Shown: positions 1 through 9,021 of the stretch, piece by piece | Position numbering within the stretch: the stretch's first letter is position 1 | Layout of the letters: each line of letters opens with the position of its first letter | Assembly: GCF_006476605.1 (NCBI RefSeq) | Contig: NZ_ML636802.1 | Location: 1-64,000 of the forward strand | Origin: Brucella gallinifaecis | GTDB taxonomy: Bacteria; Pseudomonadota; Alphaproteobacteria; Rhizobiales; Rhizobiaceae | Direction of reading: 5' to 3' | Length of the DNA: 64,000 nt | Position numbers and translations under genes: made by a program | The notes under the pieces: generated by a model | The model's input: the letters and a program-made list of their open reading frames with translations, nothing else | Told to the model about the DNA's origin: nothing | The model's database searches: none

Positions 1-278
1 AGTTCAATACCATCAACGATGATCTGACCTTTCTGGTGTTCTTCCAGCCGGTTGATGCAGCGGATCATGGTCGATTTTCCGGAACCCGATGGGCCGGCAA
101 CAACAATACGTTCACCACGCATGACTTTCAGATTGATGTCGCGCAAAACGTGGAACTCACCATACCACTTGTGCATATTCTTTATCTCGATGGCGACTTC
201 TGTCTTCGAGACTTCCAGTTTTGAACGGTCGATTTCGACACCAGACTCAGATTTCGGGAGGGCGCTTTGTGCACTCAT
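1..278 (-). CDS. aapP: General L-amino-acid ABC transporter ATP-binding protein AapP (partial, 3' end outside window)
   Basis: Only the first ~92 codons are in the window; the rest runs off the left edge. The start (MSAQSALPKSESG) lies 21 nt after the aapM stop, so it is the last gene of an aapJQMP operon. After a ~30-residue variable leader comes the typical NBD opening (IEIKNMHKWYGEFHVLRDINL) and a Walker A motif GPSGSGKST at about residues 62-70. By family knowledge this cytoplasmic ATPase powers uptake of glutamate, glutamine, histidine and other L-amino acids through AapQ/AapM. Confidence 0.93.
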   Translation of the reverse strand, partial: MSAQSALPKSESGVEIDRSKLEVSKTEVAIEIKNMHKWYGEFHVLRDINLKVMRGERIVVAGPSGSGKSTMIRCINRLEEHQKGQIIVDGIE

Positions 279-299
279 TTGAATTATTCCCTTGTTTTT

Positions 300-1463
300 T
301 TATCGTTTATGACCCGTGTCGAGCCGTCGTTCCATGAATATAGAGTATCGCGACATGGCGAAACAGAAAATCCAGAAAACAAAGCCCGCAAAGACCAATC
401 CAGTTGCAGGTGTCTGTGGAGAAGCCCAGTTTGCATCGGAGAAATTCTGTCGGACAATGCCAAGCAGATCAAACATACCGATGATATAAACAAGGCTGGT
501 GTCTTTAAACAGACCAATGAATGTGTTCACAATGCCCGGTATCACCAGCTTCAAAGCCTGCGGCAAGATGATCAGGTTTGTCTTCTGCCAATAGCCAAGG
601 CCCAGTGCATCCGCTCCTTCATACTGACCACGCGGAATAGCTTGCAAACCACCGCGGACCACCTCCGCCATATAGGCAGATGCAAAAAGCGCCACGCCGA
701 TCAATGCCCGAAGAAGCTTGTCAAATGTGACACCCGGCGGGAGGAAAAGCGGTAGCATCACACTGGCCATGAACAGCACTGTGACCAATGGAACACCACG
801 TACCGTTTCAATGAAGATGATTGACAGTGTTTTGATTACCGGCAGCTTGGAACGCCGCCCCAATGCCAGAACAATACCCAAGGGTAGCGACACAGCAATG
901 CCAACAAAAGACAAGACCAGCGTTACAAGAAGGCCGCCCCAAAGCGATGTTTCCACATAACGCAGCCCCAGCGAGCCACCAACCAGTAGAAAATACGCGA
1001 TGATTGGAAACGCAACGAAAAACAGAACCGCGTTTAACGCCTTGTGAGGTATTTTTGGAATCATAAGCGGTATAAGCAAAATGACAAACAGAGCGGCTGT
1101 CAAATCAACGCGCCAGCGTTCACCAAGCGGATAACGACCATAGATGAACTGCTGATATTTAGCATTTACAAAAGCCCAGCAAGCACCTGACCAGCCATCA
1201 GGCTGTATACCACCCTGAGCAACGGTAAGACATGCCGTGCGATCTGCGCCTGTCCAGGCTGCGTTTACAAACAGCCACTGGATCATTGGAGGCAGGAACC
1301 AGGCCACAATAGCCAGACCAAAAATGGTCAGTGCAGCATCAACCGGCGTGGCAAAAAGATTGACACGCAGCCAATGCGACAAGCCTTGTACCGAACGCGG
1401 CGGTGTTTCGCTATCGGCCATTTGTGTGCGAACATATTGGAGATCAGAATTTTCCATTGTCAT
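300..1463 (-). CDS. aapM: General L-amino-acid ABC transporter permease AapM
   Basis: 387 residues, a usual length for AapM/BztC. Several N-terminal hydrophobic segments precede a periplasmic stretch, followed by a C-terminal permease domain (about 175-380) carrying the EAA-type loop [20 protein letters not shown] that contacts the ATPase. The start codon overlaps the aapQ stop by 4 nt (ATGA), indicating translational coupling. The second Met, two codons downstream, could also be used. It forms the inner-membrane channel with AapQ. Confidence 0.93.
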   Translation of the reverse strand: MTMENSDLQYVRTQMADSETPPRSVQGLSHWLRVNLFATPVDAALTIFGLAIVAWFLPPMIQWLFVNAAWTGADRTACLTVAQGGIQPDGWSGACWAFVNAKYQQFIYGRYPLGERWRVDLTAALFVILLIPLMIPKIPHKALNAVLFFVAFPIIAYFLLVGGSLGLRYVETSLWGGLLVTLVLSFVGIAVSLPLGIVLALGRRSKLPVIKTLSIIFIETVRGVPLVTVLFMASVMLPLFLPPGVTFDKLLRALIGVALFASAYMAEVVRGGLQAIPRGQYEGADALGLGYWQKTNLIILPQALKLVIPGIVNTFIGLFKDTSLVYIIGMFDLLGIVRQNFSDANWASPQTPATGLVFAGFVFWIFCFAMSRYSIFMERRLDTGHKR

Positions 1464-2653
1464 CTCTCCACCAGTGCAATCCTGGCATTAAACCAGTTCA
1501 TCAATCCGGAAACGATCAAGCTTATGCCAAGGTAAATCACCATCCAGATCGCAACAACTTCAACGGCCTGACCGGTCTGGTTAAGTATTGTACCACCAAC
1601 GGCAACCAGATCCGGGTAGCCAATCGCAATGGCGAGCGAAGAGTTCTTGATCAGATTGAGATACTGGCTGGATAATGGCGGGATGATAATGCGCAATGCC
1701 TGTGGCACAACGATCAAACGCATCGTCTGTCCCGGACGCAGTCCCACCGCATAAGCCGCTTCTGTCTGCCCTTTGCTCACACCCAGAACACCTGCACGAA
1801 CCGTTTCGGCAATAAAAGATGCGGTATAAAACGACAAGGCCAGCAACAGCGCCAGAAATTCTGGCTTAACCTGTGCGCCACCTGTCAGATTAAACGTTCC
1901 AAGTTTCGGATAATCAAAGGAAACCGGGAAGCCAGTCGCAACCAGCGCCAAAACAGGAAGACCGATAATCAATGCGGCAGCAGCACGGGCAGTGTGAAAT
2001 GGCTGACCTGTCAGCATCTGGCGACGCTTTGCCCATCTTGCCACAAAAAATGAAGCCACAATGCCAACAAGCAAGGCAACTCCAAGCAACCATGCCCCCT
2101 CACCCCATACAGGCGAAGGCATGAAAAAACCGCGATTATTCAGATAAGCGCCAAGCGGCAGCGACAGGCTTTCGCGCGCTTGTGGCAAAACCGAGAGCAC
2201 GCCGAAATACCAAAAAAAGATCACCAGCAAGGGGGGAATATTGCGGAACACTTCCACATAGACCATACAGATTTTGCTGATAAGCCAGTTGCGCGACAAG
2301 CGTCCGATACCAACCATGAAGCCAATAACGGATGCTAGAATAACGCCCAATGCCGCAACATAAAGCGTGTTAAGCAAACCAACCAGAAGGGCGCGGCCAT
2401 AGGTTGAATCGCTTGTATAAGGAATGAGCGTCTGGCTGATATCGAAACCTGCCCGCCCGTTTAGGAAGCCAAAGCCGGAAGCGATATTGGCCCGCTGAAG
2501 ATTAGTGACCGTGTTGCCCACGATCCAATAAATCAAGCCGATAACGGCAACAAACACCACGACCTGATAAAAAATACCGCGAATCCGCGGATCATAAAGA
2601 AGTGATGTGCCACTGCCACTTCGACGTTGTTGCGTTGCAGAATAAGAAGCCAT
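1460..2653 (-). CDS. aapQ: General L-amino-acid ABC transporter permease AapQ
   Basis: 397 residues with multiple membrane segments. The C-terminal half holds the permease domain with EAA loop [20 protein letters not shown]. The N-terminal extension with extra membrane spans and a periplasmic loop is characteristic of the Aap/Bzt branch of polar amino-acid permeases. It lies second in the minus-strand operon, 280 nt after aapJ, and its stop overlaps the aapM start. It pairs with AapM to form the transmembrane path. Confidence 0.93.
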   Translation of the reverse strand: MASYSATQQRRSGSGTSLLYDPRIRGIFYQVVVFVAVIGLIYWIVGNTVTNLQRANIASGFGFLNGRAGFDISQTLIPYTSDSTYGRALLVGLLNTLYVAALGVILASVIGFMVGIGRLSRNWLISKICMVYVEVFRNIPPLLVIFFWYFGVLSVLPQARESLSLPLGAYLNNRGFFMPSPVWGEGAWLLGVALLVGIVASFFVARWAKRRQMLTGQPFHTARAAAALIIGLPVLALVATGFPVSFDYPKLGTFNLTGGAQVKPEFLALLLALSFYTASFIAETVRAGVLGVSKGQTEAAYAVGLRPGQTMRLIVVPQALRIIIPPLSSQYLNLIKNSSLAIAIGYPDLVAVGGTILNQTGQAVEVVAIWMVIYLGISLIVSGLMNWFNARIALVER

Positions 2654-2883
2654 ATGTTCTCTGTTTTCTCTCGGTCATTGCATCGGCTGCGAAATAGCTG
2701 TCGATTCCGCACTCATCGAAAAACATTTCAGAGCCGTTGCATAAAAATACCGAGGACTGCGTCTCTACCCATCTGGTGCGAAGCGCTAATTAAAATATCA
2801 AATACGAGCATCCAGGCGGATTGCAGGACCCTATCTGTGCCGGTCGTGCATAGATCGGCTGCAAATCCAAAGCTGACAAATCC

Positions 2884-2909
2884 GGCGGGCGCATTGCTGC
2901 CCCCGCCCG
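2884..2909 (-). promoter_or_regulatory. GC-rich hairpin between aapJ and aapQ
   Basis: GGCGGG at 2884-2889 can pair with CCCGCC at 2902-2907, or in an alternative register CGGGCG at 2886-2891 pairs with CGCCCG at 2904-2909. It lies 25-50 nt after the aapJ stop and has no T-run on the transcript strand. Hairpins here in binding-protein transport operons commonly stabilise the highly expressed binding-protein mRNA and limit read-through into the permease genes. That role is inferred. Confidence 0.4.
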
Positions 2910-2933
2910 ATATAATGCAACCAAGTACGGCCT

Positions 2934-3965
2934 TTAGCGGATCGGCATACCGTATTGCAGACCGCCCTTGTTCCACTCGGCATTCAAGCCACGAGCGATT
3001 TTGAGAGGGCTACCCGCACCAAGATTGCGATCAAACAACTCACCATAGTTACCAACACCCTTGATGATGTTGACAACCCAGTCATTCGTCAGCCCGAGAT
3101 CAGTACCGATCTTCGTGTCAGCTTCAGTGCCAAGAAGACGCTTGATTTCCGGATTATCGGAGTTCTTCATCTCTTCGACATTAGCCTGGGTAATGCCGAA
3201 CTCTTCACCATTAAGCAGTGCGTAATGGGTCCAGCGAACAACATCAGCCCATTTGGAATCACCCTGACGGACTGCTGGTCCAAGAGGCTCTTTGGAAATG
3301 ATTTCCGGCAAAACGATATGATCGTCAGGATTTGCCAGCTTCAGGCGGGTTGAATAAAGACCCGACTGGTCAGTCGTATAGGCATCGCAACGACCCGAAT
3401 CATAAGCTGTATTTGCTTCTTCAACCTTTTCGAAAACGACTGGATTATATTCCATCTTATTGGAACGGAAATAATCGGCCATGTTCAATTCAGTTGTCGT
3501 GCCTGCCTGAACGCAAATAGACGCGCCCGAGAGCTGAAGAGCTGAATTGATGCCTGAAAGCTTCTTTGAATTAATCATGAAGCCCTGACCATCATAGTAA
3601 TTGATGCCGGGGAAATCGAGACCAAGCGATGTATCCCGGCTGATGGTCGCAGTCGTATTACGAACCAGAACATCAACTTCGCCGGATTGTAGCGCAGTAA
3701 AACGTTCTTTCGCATTCAATGGTGTAAACTTCACCTTGGTCGGATCACCAAAAATCGCCGCAGCAATGGCACGGCAATAATCAACATCGAATCCAGACCA
3801 CTCGCCCTTGTCATCCGGAGAAGCAAAACCGATCAAACCGGTATTAACGCCACACTGCAGGAACCCCTTGTTCTTTACGTCGGAAAGCGTATCGGCTGAC
3901 GCTCCCGAAGCTGCGCCAAACAGCGCCGCCACACCCAATAGCCCTGTTAAAACAGATTTTTTCAT
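2934..3965 (-). CDS. aapJ: General L-amino-acid ABC transporter periplasmic binding protein AapJ
   Basis: 343 residues. A clear signal peptide (MKKSVLTGLLGVAALFGAASGASA) ends near residue 25. The mature protein has the type-II periplasmic binding fold, with the SBP_bac_3 landmarks GFASPDDKGEWSGFDVDYCRAIA near the start and VLVRNTTATISRD in lobe 1. It is the first gene of the aapJQMP operon, with 446 nt of non-coding DNA upstream. It captures L-amino acids in the periplasm and delivers them to AapQ/AapM. Confidence 0.95.
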   Translation of the reverse strand: MKKSVLTGLLGVAALFGAASGASADTLSDVKNKGFLQCGVNTGLIGFASPDDKGEWSGFDVDYCRAIAAAIFGDPTKVKFTPLNAKERFTALQSGEVDVLVRNTTATISRDTSLGLDFPGINYYDGQGFMINSKKLSGINSALQLSGASICVQAGTTTELNMADYFRSNKMEYNPVVFEKVEEANTAYDSGRCDAYTTDQSGLYSTRLKLANPDDHIVLPEIISKEPLGPAVRQGDSKWADVVRWTHYALLNGEEFGITQANVEEMKNSDNPEIKRLLGTEADTKIGTDLGLTNDWVVNIIKGVGNYGELFDRNLGAGSPLKIARGLNAEWNKGGLQYGMPIR

Positions 3966-4411
3966 CTGGCCTGCAACCTTTTTATGTTCCCTGGAGATCG
4001 TCGCAATCTACAATTGCGCACGTCTCTGTTGCTTTATTTTTAGCGCACAATTGAAAAATGAGAGAATACTCATCCATCAACCAATGCATTACGCAGACTA
4101 CCGCTTACCCGAAGCCTTTATCGGCTTTCTGATTTTAGGTGAACGATGCCCGTCGCCTTCACCGCCCTATCGAAGGCGAAAATTTGGATTTGGTCAAGCG
4201 ATTAACGCTTAGTGAAATAGGTCAACATCAAAAAAACAGGCTGCTTTCATACAAAATTTTACATCATTTCCCTATTTTCGGGTAATGCTGCCAACCCGAT
4301 ATATCAGCGTCACCCGAAAAATATAGAAACATAAAATACATTTAAATATCAATAACTTATTTCAAAATACAGATCAATCATCTCGTTAAATATGCTTTAA
4401 TTTTCATGGTT
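3966..4411. other. Intergenic region upstream of aapJ with an imperfect inverted repeat
   Basis: This 446-bp AT-rich gap presumably contains the aapJ promoter, but I could not assign convincing -35/-10 boxes. The visible structure is an inverted repeat, TATTTTCGGGT at 4273-4283 against ACCCGAAAAATA at 4312-4323, differing by one extra A. It lies about 90 nt past the PAP2 gene stop and about 310 nt before the aapJ start. It could be a weak terminator for the former or a regulator site. I see no supportable gene here. Confidence 0.4.
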
Positions 4412-5218
4412 TCACACCCGTGGCATCAACTTATCACCATCGAGTGAAAAAATAATATTTCGCGTAGCCATAAAGCGCGCTGTCCAGCATGTCGCGATAA
4501 AGCCAATCGCTAGTCCCGCTACGACATCGGTCGGATAATGCGCACCTGCGGCAAGCCTGCTGATGACAAAAAGCAAACAAACAGGCACCGTCACGCCCCG
4601 CCAACGAGGAAGAAATATCCACAGCGATACAAGCATAATGCCAGCCATCATTGAATGCCCGGATGGAAAACTCTCAAAGGAATGCTGCCCCCGAAAAGGT
4701 GCAAAATAAGCCGAACCAAGCTCATCCAGCAGCAACGGACGTGCACGCCCAATTACCAGCTTGCCGATTTCAGTTGGAAAGCTGCCCACAATGATTGAGA
4801 CGAGTATCAGCGTCGCCCAGCTATGTAAGCGGACGAGTGTCTCATGTGCACCAGAACGCATAGAAGGAGATAACAGAAAAGCCGTTACCAACCAGACAAT
4901 GATCGCCACGCCTAACCAGACAATTGTGCGAATCAAATCGGTAGTCCTGCGAAGAACCTCCATAATGGCGAAATCACTGTTTATCGCGGCACGAATGATT
5001 GGCGCGTCCCACAGATGCAGAACAAGCAGAATGAACGGCATCAGCACTATCATCGCCGTCATTTCCATTGTCCAGCTGCACGGCGCCCCCGGTGAAGCAG
5101 GCTTTGCGAGTGCTTTTACCAATTCCAATGCCGCGCGGACCGGGTAAAAAAACGTATTAATGGCCTTACGCTCATTCAAATCAGGCATACCGGAAATACA
5201 CTTTCTCTGGTTTTTCAT
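4412..5218 (-). CDS. PAP2-superfamily membrane phosphatase
   Basis: 268 residues from the ATG at 5218; a GTG two codons upstream is the alternative. Several transmembrane segments surround the three-part PAP2 active site: KLVIGRARP at about 153-161, FPSGHS at about 184-189 and SRLAAGAHYPTDV at about 220-232. The catalytic His residues and the Asp are all present. Family members remove phosphate from lipids (undecaprenyl-PP, phosphatidate, PGP or lipid A) at the inner membrane. The substrate cannot be told from sequence alone. It stands alone, divergent from metC. Confidence 0.85.
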   Translation of the reverse strand: MKNQRKCISGMPDLNERKAINTFFYPVRAALELVKALAKPASPGAPCSWTMEMTAMIVLMPFILLVLHLWDAPIIRAAINSDFAIMEVLRRTTDLIRTIVWLGVAIIVWLVTAFLLSPSMRSGAHETLVRLHSWATLILVSIIVGSFPTEIGKLVIGRARPLLLDELGSAYFAPFRGQHSFESFPSGHSMMAGIMLVSLWIFLPRWRGVTVPVCLLFVISRLAAGAHYPTDVVAGLAIGFIATCWTARFMATRNIIFSLDGDKLMPRV

Positions 5219-5317
5219 TATCACTGTTACAAAGCTGCATATTGCATCCGCAACTTACCGGCCTTATCCCATAGATATCTGGTGGATCAGCATGCAACAT
5301 GGCCTGGAGGCAATTTC

Positions 5318-6487
5318 GTGACTAACAAGCAGGATAAAACAGAAAAGTTGGGCATCAACACGCGCCTGACCCATGATGGCTACGAACCACGCGATTACCA
5401 TGGCTTCGTCAATCCACCCGTTATACGCGCGTCAACAGTACTTTTCCCGGATGCCCAGACAATGGCTACCGGCAATCAGAAATACACCTATGGCACACGT
5501 GGCACACCAACCAGTGAAGCACTGTGTAAGGCAATCGACGCACTGGAAGGCTCGGCAGGGACCGTATGTGTTCCGTCTGGTCTGGCTGCCGTGACGATAC
5601 CTTTGCTGGGTTTTCTATCGCCCGGTGATCATGCGCTGTTTATCGACACAATCTATAATCCAACAAGGCATTTTGCTGATACGATTCTCAAGCGTATGGG
5701 CATTGAGGTCGAATATTATGATTCGGAAATCGGCGCAGGCATCAAAGCACTGATCCGCCCCAATACCAAAGTGGTGTTTACAGAATCACCCGGTTCAAAC
5801 ACATTTGAAATTCAGGATATTCCTGCAATTGTTAAAGCCGCACACGAGGCTAATGCCATTGTGATGATGGATAATACCTGGGCTACGCCACTTTATTTCA
5901 AACCGCTGGATTTCGGCGTGGATATCAGCATCCAAGCTTCCACCAAATATCCTTCCGGCCATTCAGATATTCTTTTCGGAACGATATCGGCCAATGAAAA
6001 ATGCTGGCCACAACTTCTTGAAACCCATGGCACGCTTGGTCTCTGCCCTGCCCCTGACGATGCTTATCAGGTTCTTCGTGGTCTGCGCACAATGGGTATC
6101 CGTCTTGAACATCACCGTAAAAGTGCATTGGAAGTCGCCCATTGGCTCGAAACGCACCCAGCTGTTGATCGCGTCCTGCACCCCGCCCTTGAAAGCCATC
6201 CCGGGCATGAACTCTGGAAGCGTGACTTCAAAGGCTCGTCGGGTGTCTTCGCTTTCGTGATGAAAAACGGAGCCCGCAAACAAGCACATGCATTTTTAAA
6301 TGCACTTGAAATTTTTGGCCTGGGTTATTCCTGGGGAGGTTATCAAAGCCTCGCAAATGAAGTTGGATTAAATGATCGAACTGTTGCAAAGCATGACTAC
6401 CCGGGTCCAGTCATTCGTTTACAAATAGGCCTTGAAGACGTGGAAGATCTGATTGCTGATCTTGAAAAAGGCTTTGCAATGATCTGA
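5318..6487 (+). CDS. metC: Cystathionine beta-lyase MetC
   Basis: 389 residues from the GTG at 5318, which follows a GGAGG Shine-Dalgarno at 5306-5310 with 7-nt spacing. An in-frame GTG at 5282 lacks such a site. This is a Cys/Met-metabolism PLP enzyme of fold type I. The PLP lysine is in QASTKYPSGHSD (about K210) and the PLP-binding Asp in MMDNTWATP (about D185). YTYGTRGTPT near residue 57 supplies phosphate and subunit contacts. It cleaves cystathionine to homocysteine, pyruvate and ammonia. Cystathionine gamma-synthase relatives are the main alternative, but overall resemblance favours MetC. Confidence 0.88.
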   Translation: MTNKQDKTEKLGINTRLTHDGYEPRDYHGFVNPPVIRASTVLFPDAQTMATGNQKYTYGTRGTPTSEALCKAIDALEGSAGTVCVPSGLAAVTIPLLGFLSPGDHALFIDTIYNPTRHFADTILKRMGIEVEYYDSEIGAGIKALIRPNTKVVFTESPGSNTFEIQDIPAIVKAAHEANAIVMMDNTWATPLYFKPLDFGVDISIQASTKYPSGHSDILFGTISANEKCWPQLLETHGTLGLCPAPDDAYQVLRGLRTMGIRLEHHRKSALEVAHWLETHPAVDRVLHPALESHPGHELWKRDFKGSSGVFAFVMKNGARKQAHAFLNALEIFGLGYSWGGYQSLANEVGLNDRTVAKHDYPGPVIRLQIGLEDVEDLIADLEKGFAMI

Positions 6488-6513
6488 GATCAATGTCCCG
6501 GAGTACCCAACCA

Positions 6514-6549
6514 AAATCCATCGCAACTTGCTATGTCTGCGATGGATTT
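6514..6549 (+). terminator. Probable transcription terminator after metC
   Basis: A perfect 12-bp stem, AAATCCATCGCA at 6514-6525 with TGCGATGGATTT at 6538-6549, encloses a 12-nt loop and lies 26 nt past the metC stop. The following bases are AT-rich but not an unbroken T-run. Confidence 0.6.
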
Positions 6550-6671
6550 ATATTATTAATTACTTGATATTAATTCATAAATTGCGAACAACTATATGAG
6601 ATTGCCGTCTTCCCTCATAACGAGAAACATTTATACTGAGTGCTATCGGCAATGAAAAATGGCTTGGGACA

Positions 6672-7781
6672 GTGCGGTTTTATAAGTCTATCGGAATTCA
6701 GTTTCCCAATGTTCTGAAAATCCTTGTTGCATCATTTGTTCTGATGCTCTCCCTGATCCCGGCAAATGCGCAAGACGTATCTCTGCGACAAGTAAAAGTA
6801 GGCATCTATGTCAGCGAACCTTTCGTAATCGACGAAGGCGTCAGGTTTAGCGGCATGGCCATTGATCTCTGGAATGACGTAGCGGCGCGTCTCGGATTGG
6901 TTTCCAAATTTATCGAATACCCAAACTATACCGAGCTTGTAAAAGCCGTTTCTGAAAACCAGATCGATGTAGCCGTAACCAATCTTACAATCACGGAAAA
7001 ACGTGCTGAAATTGTAGATTTTACGCATCCATGGTTCGATGCCGGGCTGCGGATCATGATTCACACCGAGGCCCAAAAAGGTTGGGCCGACCTCATCGCT
7101 GGACTGGAAGATGCGGGACATCTGGCAACATATGCATGGATTGGCATAGTTATCCTCATCGTAACTCTTGCTCTTACAATTTTTGACCGCCGGTTTGATG
7201 AACATTTTCCACGCCGTTGGGCAGATGGGCTGGCGGAAAGCTTTTATCAGGTCGTTTCTCTTGCAACATCCGGTAAAAGCTCACGTAAAAATCTCTTCGG
7301 CTGGGCCGGGCGAATATGGCAGGCATTCTGGCTGGTATTTGGTATTGCTGTGGTAGCCTATGTAACCTCATCGGTGACAAGCGTTATGACGGTTACTCAT
7401 ATTACTAATAGAATCAACAATCTGGCCGACTTACAGAACAAGACGGTCGGCGTGCGTGCCGGTAGTGTTGCGCAGCAAGTTCTTATGGCACGATCAATCT
7501 CTACCGTCTCATTTGATCATTTACCAGAAGCTGTTGAAGCGCTGACCAATGACGAAATTTCAGCAGTTGTTGGTGATAGTCCAGTTCTTGAATATTATCT
7601 TCATAAGCACCCAGCTGAGCCTGTTGAATTAGTGGGCAATATATTCAGTCCAGATAAATATGGCTTTGCTTTTCCACGCGACAGCAATCTCGAAAAGCCT
7701 GCTTCCATTGCGATCATTAGCCTAGAAGAGAATGAAACTCTCGCTGCCTTGAAAACCAAATATTTCGGACCCGAAGATTAG
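6672..7781 (+). CDS. Prokaryotic glutamate-receptor-like ligand-gated channel (binding domain interrupted by a pore)
   Basis: 369 residues from a GTG start. A signal peptide (cleavage near 33, ANAQD) precedes lobe 1 of an amino-acid-binding fold (about 38-130). Its TNLTITEKRAEIVDFTHPW segment carries the family Arg that binds the ligand carboxylate. The fold is then interrupted by a hydrophobic helix (about 153-171), a re-entrant-like loop (about 185-210) and a second helix (about 212-240). Lobe 2 resumes at about 250-369, with the GDSPVLEYY acidic ligand contact. This S1-M1-P-M2-S2 order matches GluR0-type prokaryotic receptors. The pore loop reads VVSLATSGKS rather than the potassium signature TVGYGD, so ion selectivity is unclear. 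It has no operon partner on either side. Confidence 0.8.
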   Translation: MRFYKSIGIQFPNVLKILVASFVLMLSLIPANAQDVSLRQVKVGIYVSEPFVIDEGVRFSGMAIDLWNDVAARLGLVSKFIEYPNYTELVKAVSENQIDVAVTNLTITEKRAEIVDFTHPWFDAGLRIMIHTEAQKGWADLIAGLEDAGHLATYAWIGIVILIVTLALTIFDRRFDEHFPRRWADGLAESFYQVVSLATSGKSSRKNLFGWAGRIWQAFWLVFGIAVVAYVTSSVTSVMTVTHITNRINNLADLQNKTVGVRAGSVAQQVLMARSISTVSFDHLPEAVEALTNDEISAVVGDSPVLEYYLHKHPAEPVELVGNIFSPDKYGFAFPRDSNLEKPASIAIISLEENETLAALKTKYFGPED

Positions 7782-7914
7782 AAAATCACGATTAACCCTT
7801 AATAGCGAAAGGGGATTTCATTTGTCAGTTTTACTTGCTGCCGAAATACGATAAAGAACCAGCTAATTAAATTCATTCTGATTTCATGTGCGATATGCAC
7901 TCAGGGGAACTGCT

Positions 7915-8010
7915 ATGATGAGCTGGGGATTTATCTTGCAAGGCGTCATTGCGATCGGTCTCGCAGGCCTCGCTATCGCTGTTATTGTGCATCATTATAA
8001 ATCAAAATAA
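7915..8010 (+). CDS. Small single-span membrane protein (31 aa)
   Basis: A 31-codon frame (MMSWGFILQGVIAIGLAG...) with one hydrophobic helix and a short basic C-terminus (HHYKSK). A good ribosome-binding site, AGGGGA at 7903-7908, sits 6 nt before the first ATG and 9 nt before the second (7918), so either could start it. The function is not recognisable. The helix and basic tail suggest an inner-membrane location with a cytoplasmic C-terminus. Confidence 0.55.
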   Translation: MMSWGFILQGVIAIGLAGLAIAVIVHHYKSK

Positions 8011-8190
8011 ATTCCATAGAGGATATAAGCGTAGTTTCGGATTTTACTTTGAAAACAATGCGCATTGTATGACCAGCCCCTCTCCCCTATCTTAATTAGT
8101 CCACCGTCAATCTCTCTGTCTTTTTACAAGAAGATGATCGTTATCGCCAAGATGCATATTCATGGTGGATTTTCCTTCTAGGTAAAAGAA

Positions 8191-8212
8191 AGGCCCCGCG
8201 ATTGCAGGGCCT
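8191..8212 (-). terminator. Rho-independent-type terminator reading leftward
   Basis: AGGCCC at 8191-8196 pairs with GGGCCT at 8207-8212. On the minus strand the hairpin is followed by TTTCTTTT, as in an intrinsic terminator. It sits 23 nt past a minus-strand stop codon at 8236-8238, although no intact gene remains upstream of it. Confidence 0.6.
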
Positions 8213-8235
8213 GTGAGTTTCTATTTAATTGAAGC

Positions 8236-8283
8236 TTATTTCGCTCGACTTTGTGCTGCGGAGAACAGCTTCTTAAAAGTCGC
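8236..8283 (-). pseudogene. Probable 3' remnant of a lost minus-strand gene
   Basis: A short open stretch on the minus strand reads ATFKKLFSAAQSRAK and then stop. A terminator hairpin follows at the normal distance (8191-8212). Upstream an in-frame TGA blocks it immediately and no start codon is available. The stop-plus-terminator arrangement suggests the tail of a gene whose body has been deleted. The family is not recognised and the call is inferential. Confidence 0.3.
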
Positions 8284-8301
8284 TCATGTATCCATGTCTG
8301 T

Positions 8302-8550
8302 GAAACGGATTTGAAAAATGAAGCTGTTTTGCTGGCAATTGACCGCGACATGAAACGCATCGCTGGCAGATCAAAAACAGATGATCGTTTCGATAAACTT
8401 CATCTCGTGCAATTTAGATGCACCGAACTGCAGGCTGCAAAGCGATTATCACAAGCAATTGGACATTTGGAGAGTGAATGGGAATTCACTACAAAAAAAC
8501 TAGCGCGGCGACTTTGGTTTGAGGTCCACACCTACTATTTCAAAACATAG
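8302..8550 (+). pseudogene. C-terminal remnant resembling a PIN-like toxin domain protein
   Basis: From about 8302 the frame reads like real protein: ETDLKNEAVLLAIDRDMKRIAG..., then RFDKLHLVQFRCTELQAAKRL and a C-terminal LARRLWFEVHTYYF. The pattern of an aspartate-containing strand (LLAIDRDMKRIA) followed by C-x-E-x-x-A-x-x-R-L resembles PIN-like toxin or nuclease proteins from memory. The N-terminal half of such a protein is missing. The upstream codons (TTG start, Cys-rich) look non-coding and there is no ribosome-binding site. I treat it as a 5'-truncated relic abutting the minus-strand relic at 8236-8283. Confidence 0.35.
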
Positions 8551-8668
8551 CGTTAAAATCAGCCCCGCCCTACGGGATTTTTCTTTAGTCGCAAGCCTAA
8601 ACACGCACACCTTGCCAAGAAGATTTACCGCCCTATTTCAACATATGGTTATTTGAATGGAGAACAAT

Positions 8669-8920
8669 ATGGACGAAGCAGGGATTGGTTGGATAGCTGC
8701 AATTATCATAGGCGGCTTAGCTGGATGGATTGCCTCGAACTTCATGAATAGTAATACAGGCATCTTCCTGAATATCATTCTTGGAATTATCGGCGCTGCC
8801 GTTGCCAGTTTCTTGTTCGGCCTGCTTGGTGTGTCGTTCGGCGGCTGGCTTGGCTACCTTGTTTCTGGCTTTGTGGGTGCCTGTATTCTTATATGGGCTG
8901 GTAGGCTTATCAGGTCGTAA
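8669..8920 (+). CDS. GlsB/YeaQ/YmgE-family stress-response membrane protein
   Basis: 83 residues from the ATG at 8669. GGAGA at 8659-8663 gives good spacing to it and makes the upstream ATG at 8657 less likely. The protein is almost entirely three glycine-rich transmembrane helices (IGWIAAIIIGGLAGWIAS, NIILGIIGAAVASFLFGL, YLVSGFVGACILIWAGRL). This is the hallmark of the transglycosylase-associated (YeaQ/YmgE) family. The family is linked to stress and acid response, but its biochemical role is unknown. It is monocistronic, with a terminator just downstream. Confidence 0.88.
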   Translation: MDEAGIGWIAAIIIGGLAGWIASNFMNSNTGIFLNIILGIIGAAVASFLFGLLGVSFGGWLGYLVSGFVGACILIWAGRLIRS

Positions 8921-8945
8921 ACGTTCATACTGAAGTACAAACAAT

Positions 8946-8974
8946 GAAACCTCGGTTTGCCGGGGTTTCTTTTT
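8946..8974 (+). terminator. Intrinsic terminator of the GlsB/YeaQ-family gene
   Basis: GAAACCTCGG at 8946-8955 pairs with CCGGGGTTTC at 8960-8969 (one wobble pair), followed by TTTTT. It starts 26 nt after the stop codon. Confidence 0.85.
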
Positions 8975-9021
8975 GGGTGGATCAGCTATAATCGCACCAA
9001 AAAAAAGACCTTCGATCCTTC

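Noticed and set aside
2728-2976. 82-codon frame between aapJ and aapQ
   Set aside because: It starts inside aapJ in another frame and lacks a ribosome-binding site; the gap is better explained as a leader with a hairpin.
3808-4212. 134-codon plus-strand frame crossing the aapJ start
   Set aside because: It overlaps the aapJ signal-peptide region in antisense and continues into non-coding DNA without coding character.
5225-5317. Possible SAM riboswitch before metC
   Set aside because: The leader is short and I could not find a SAM-II-type pseudoknot or any strong hairpin.
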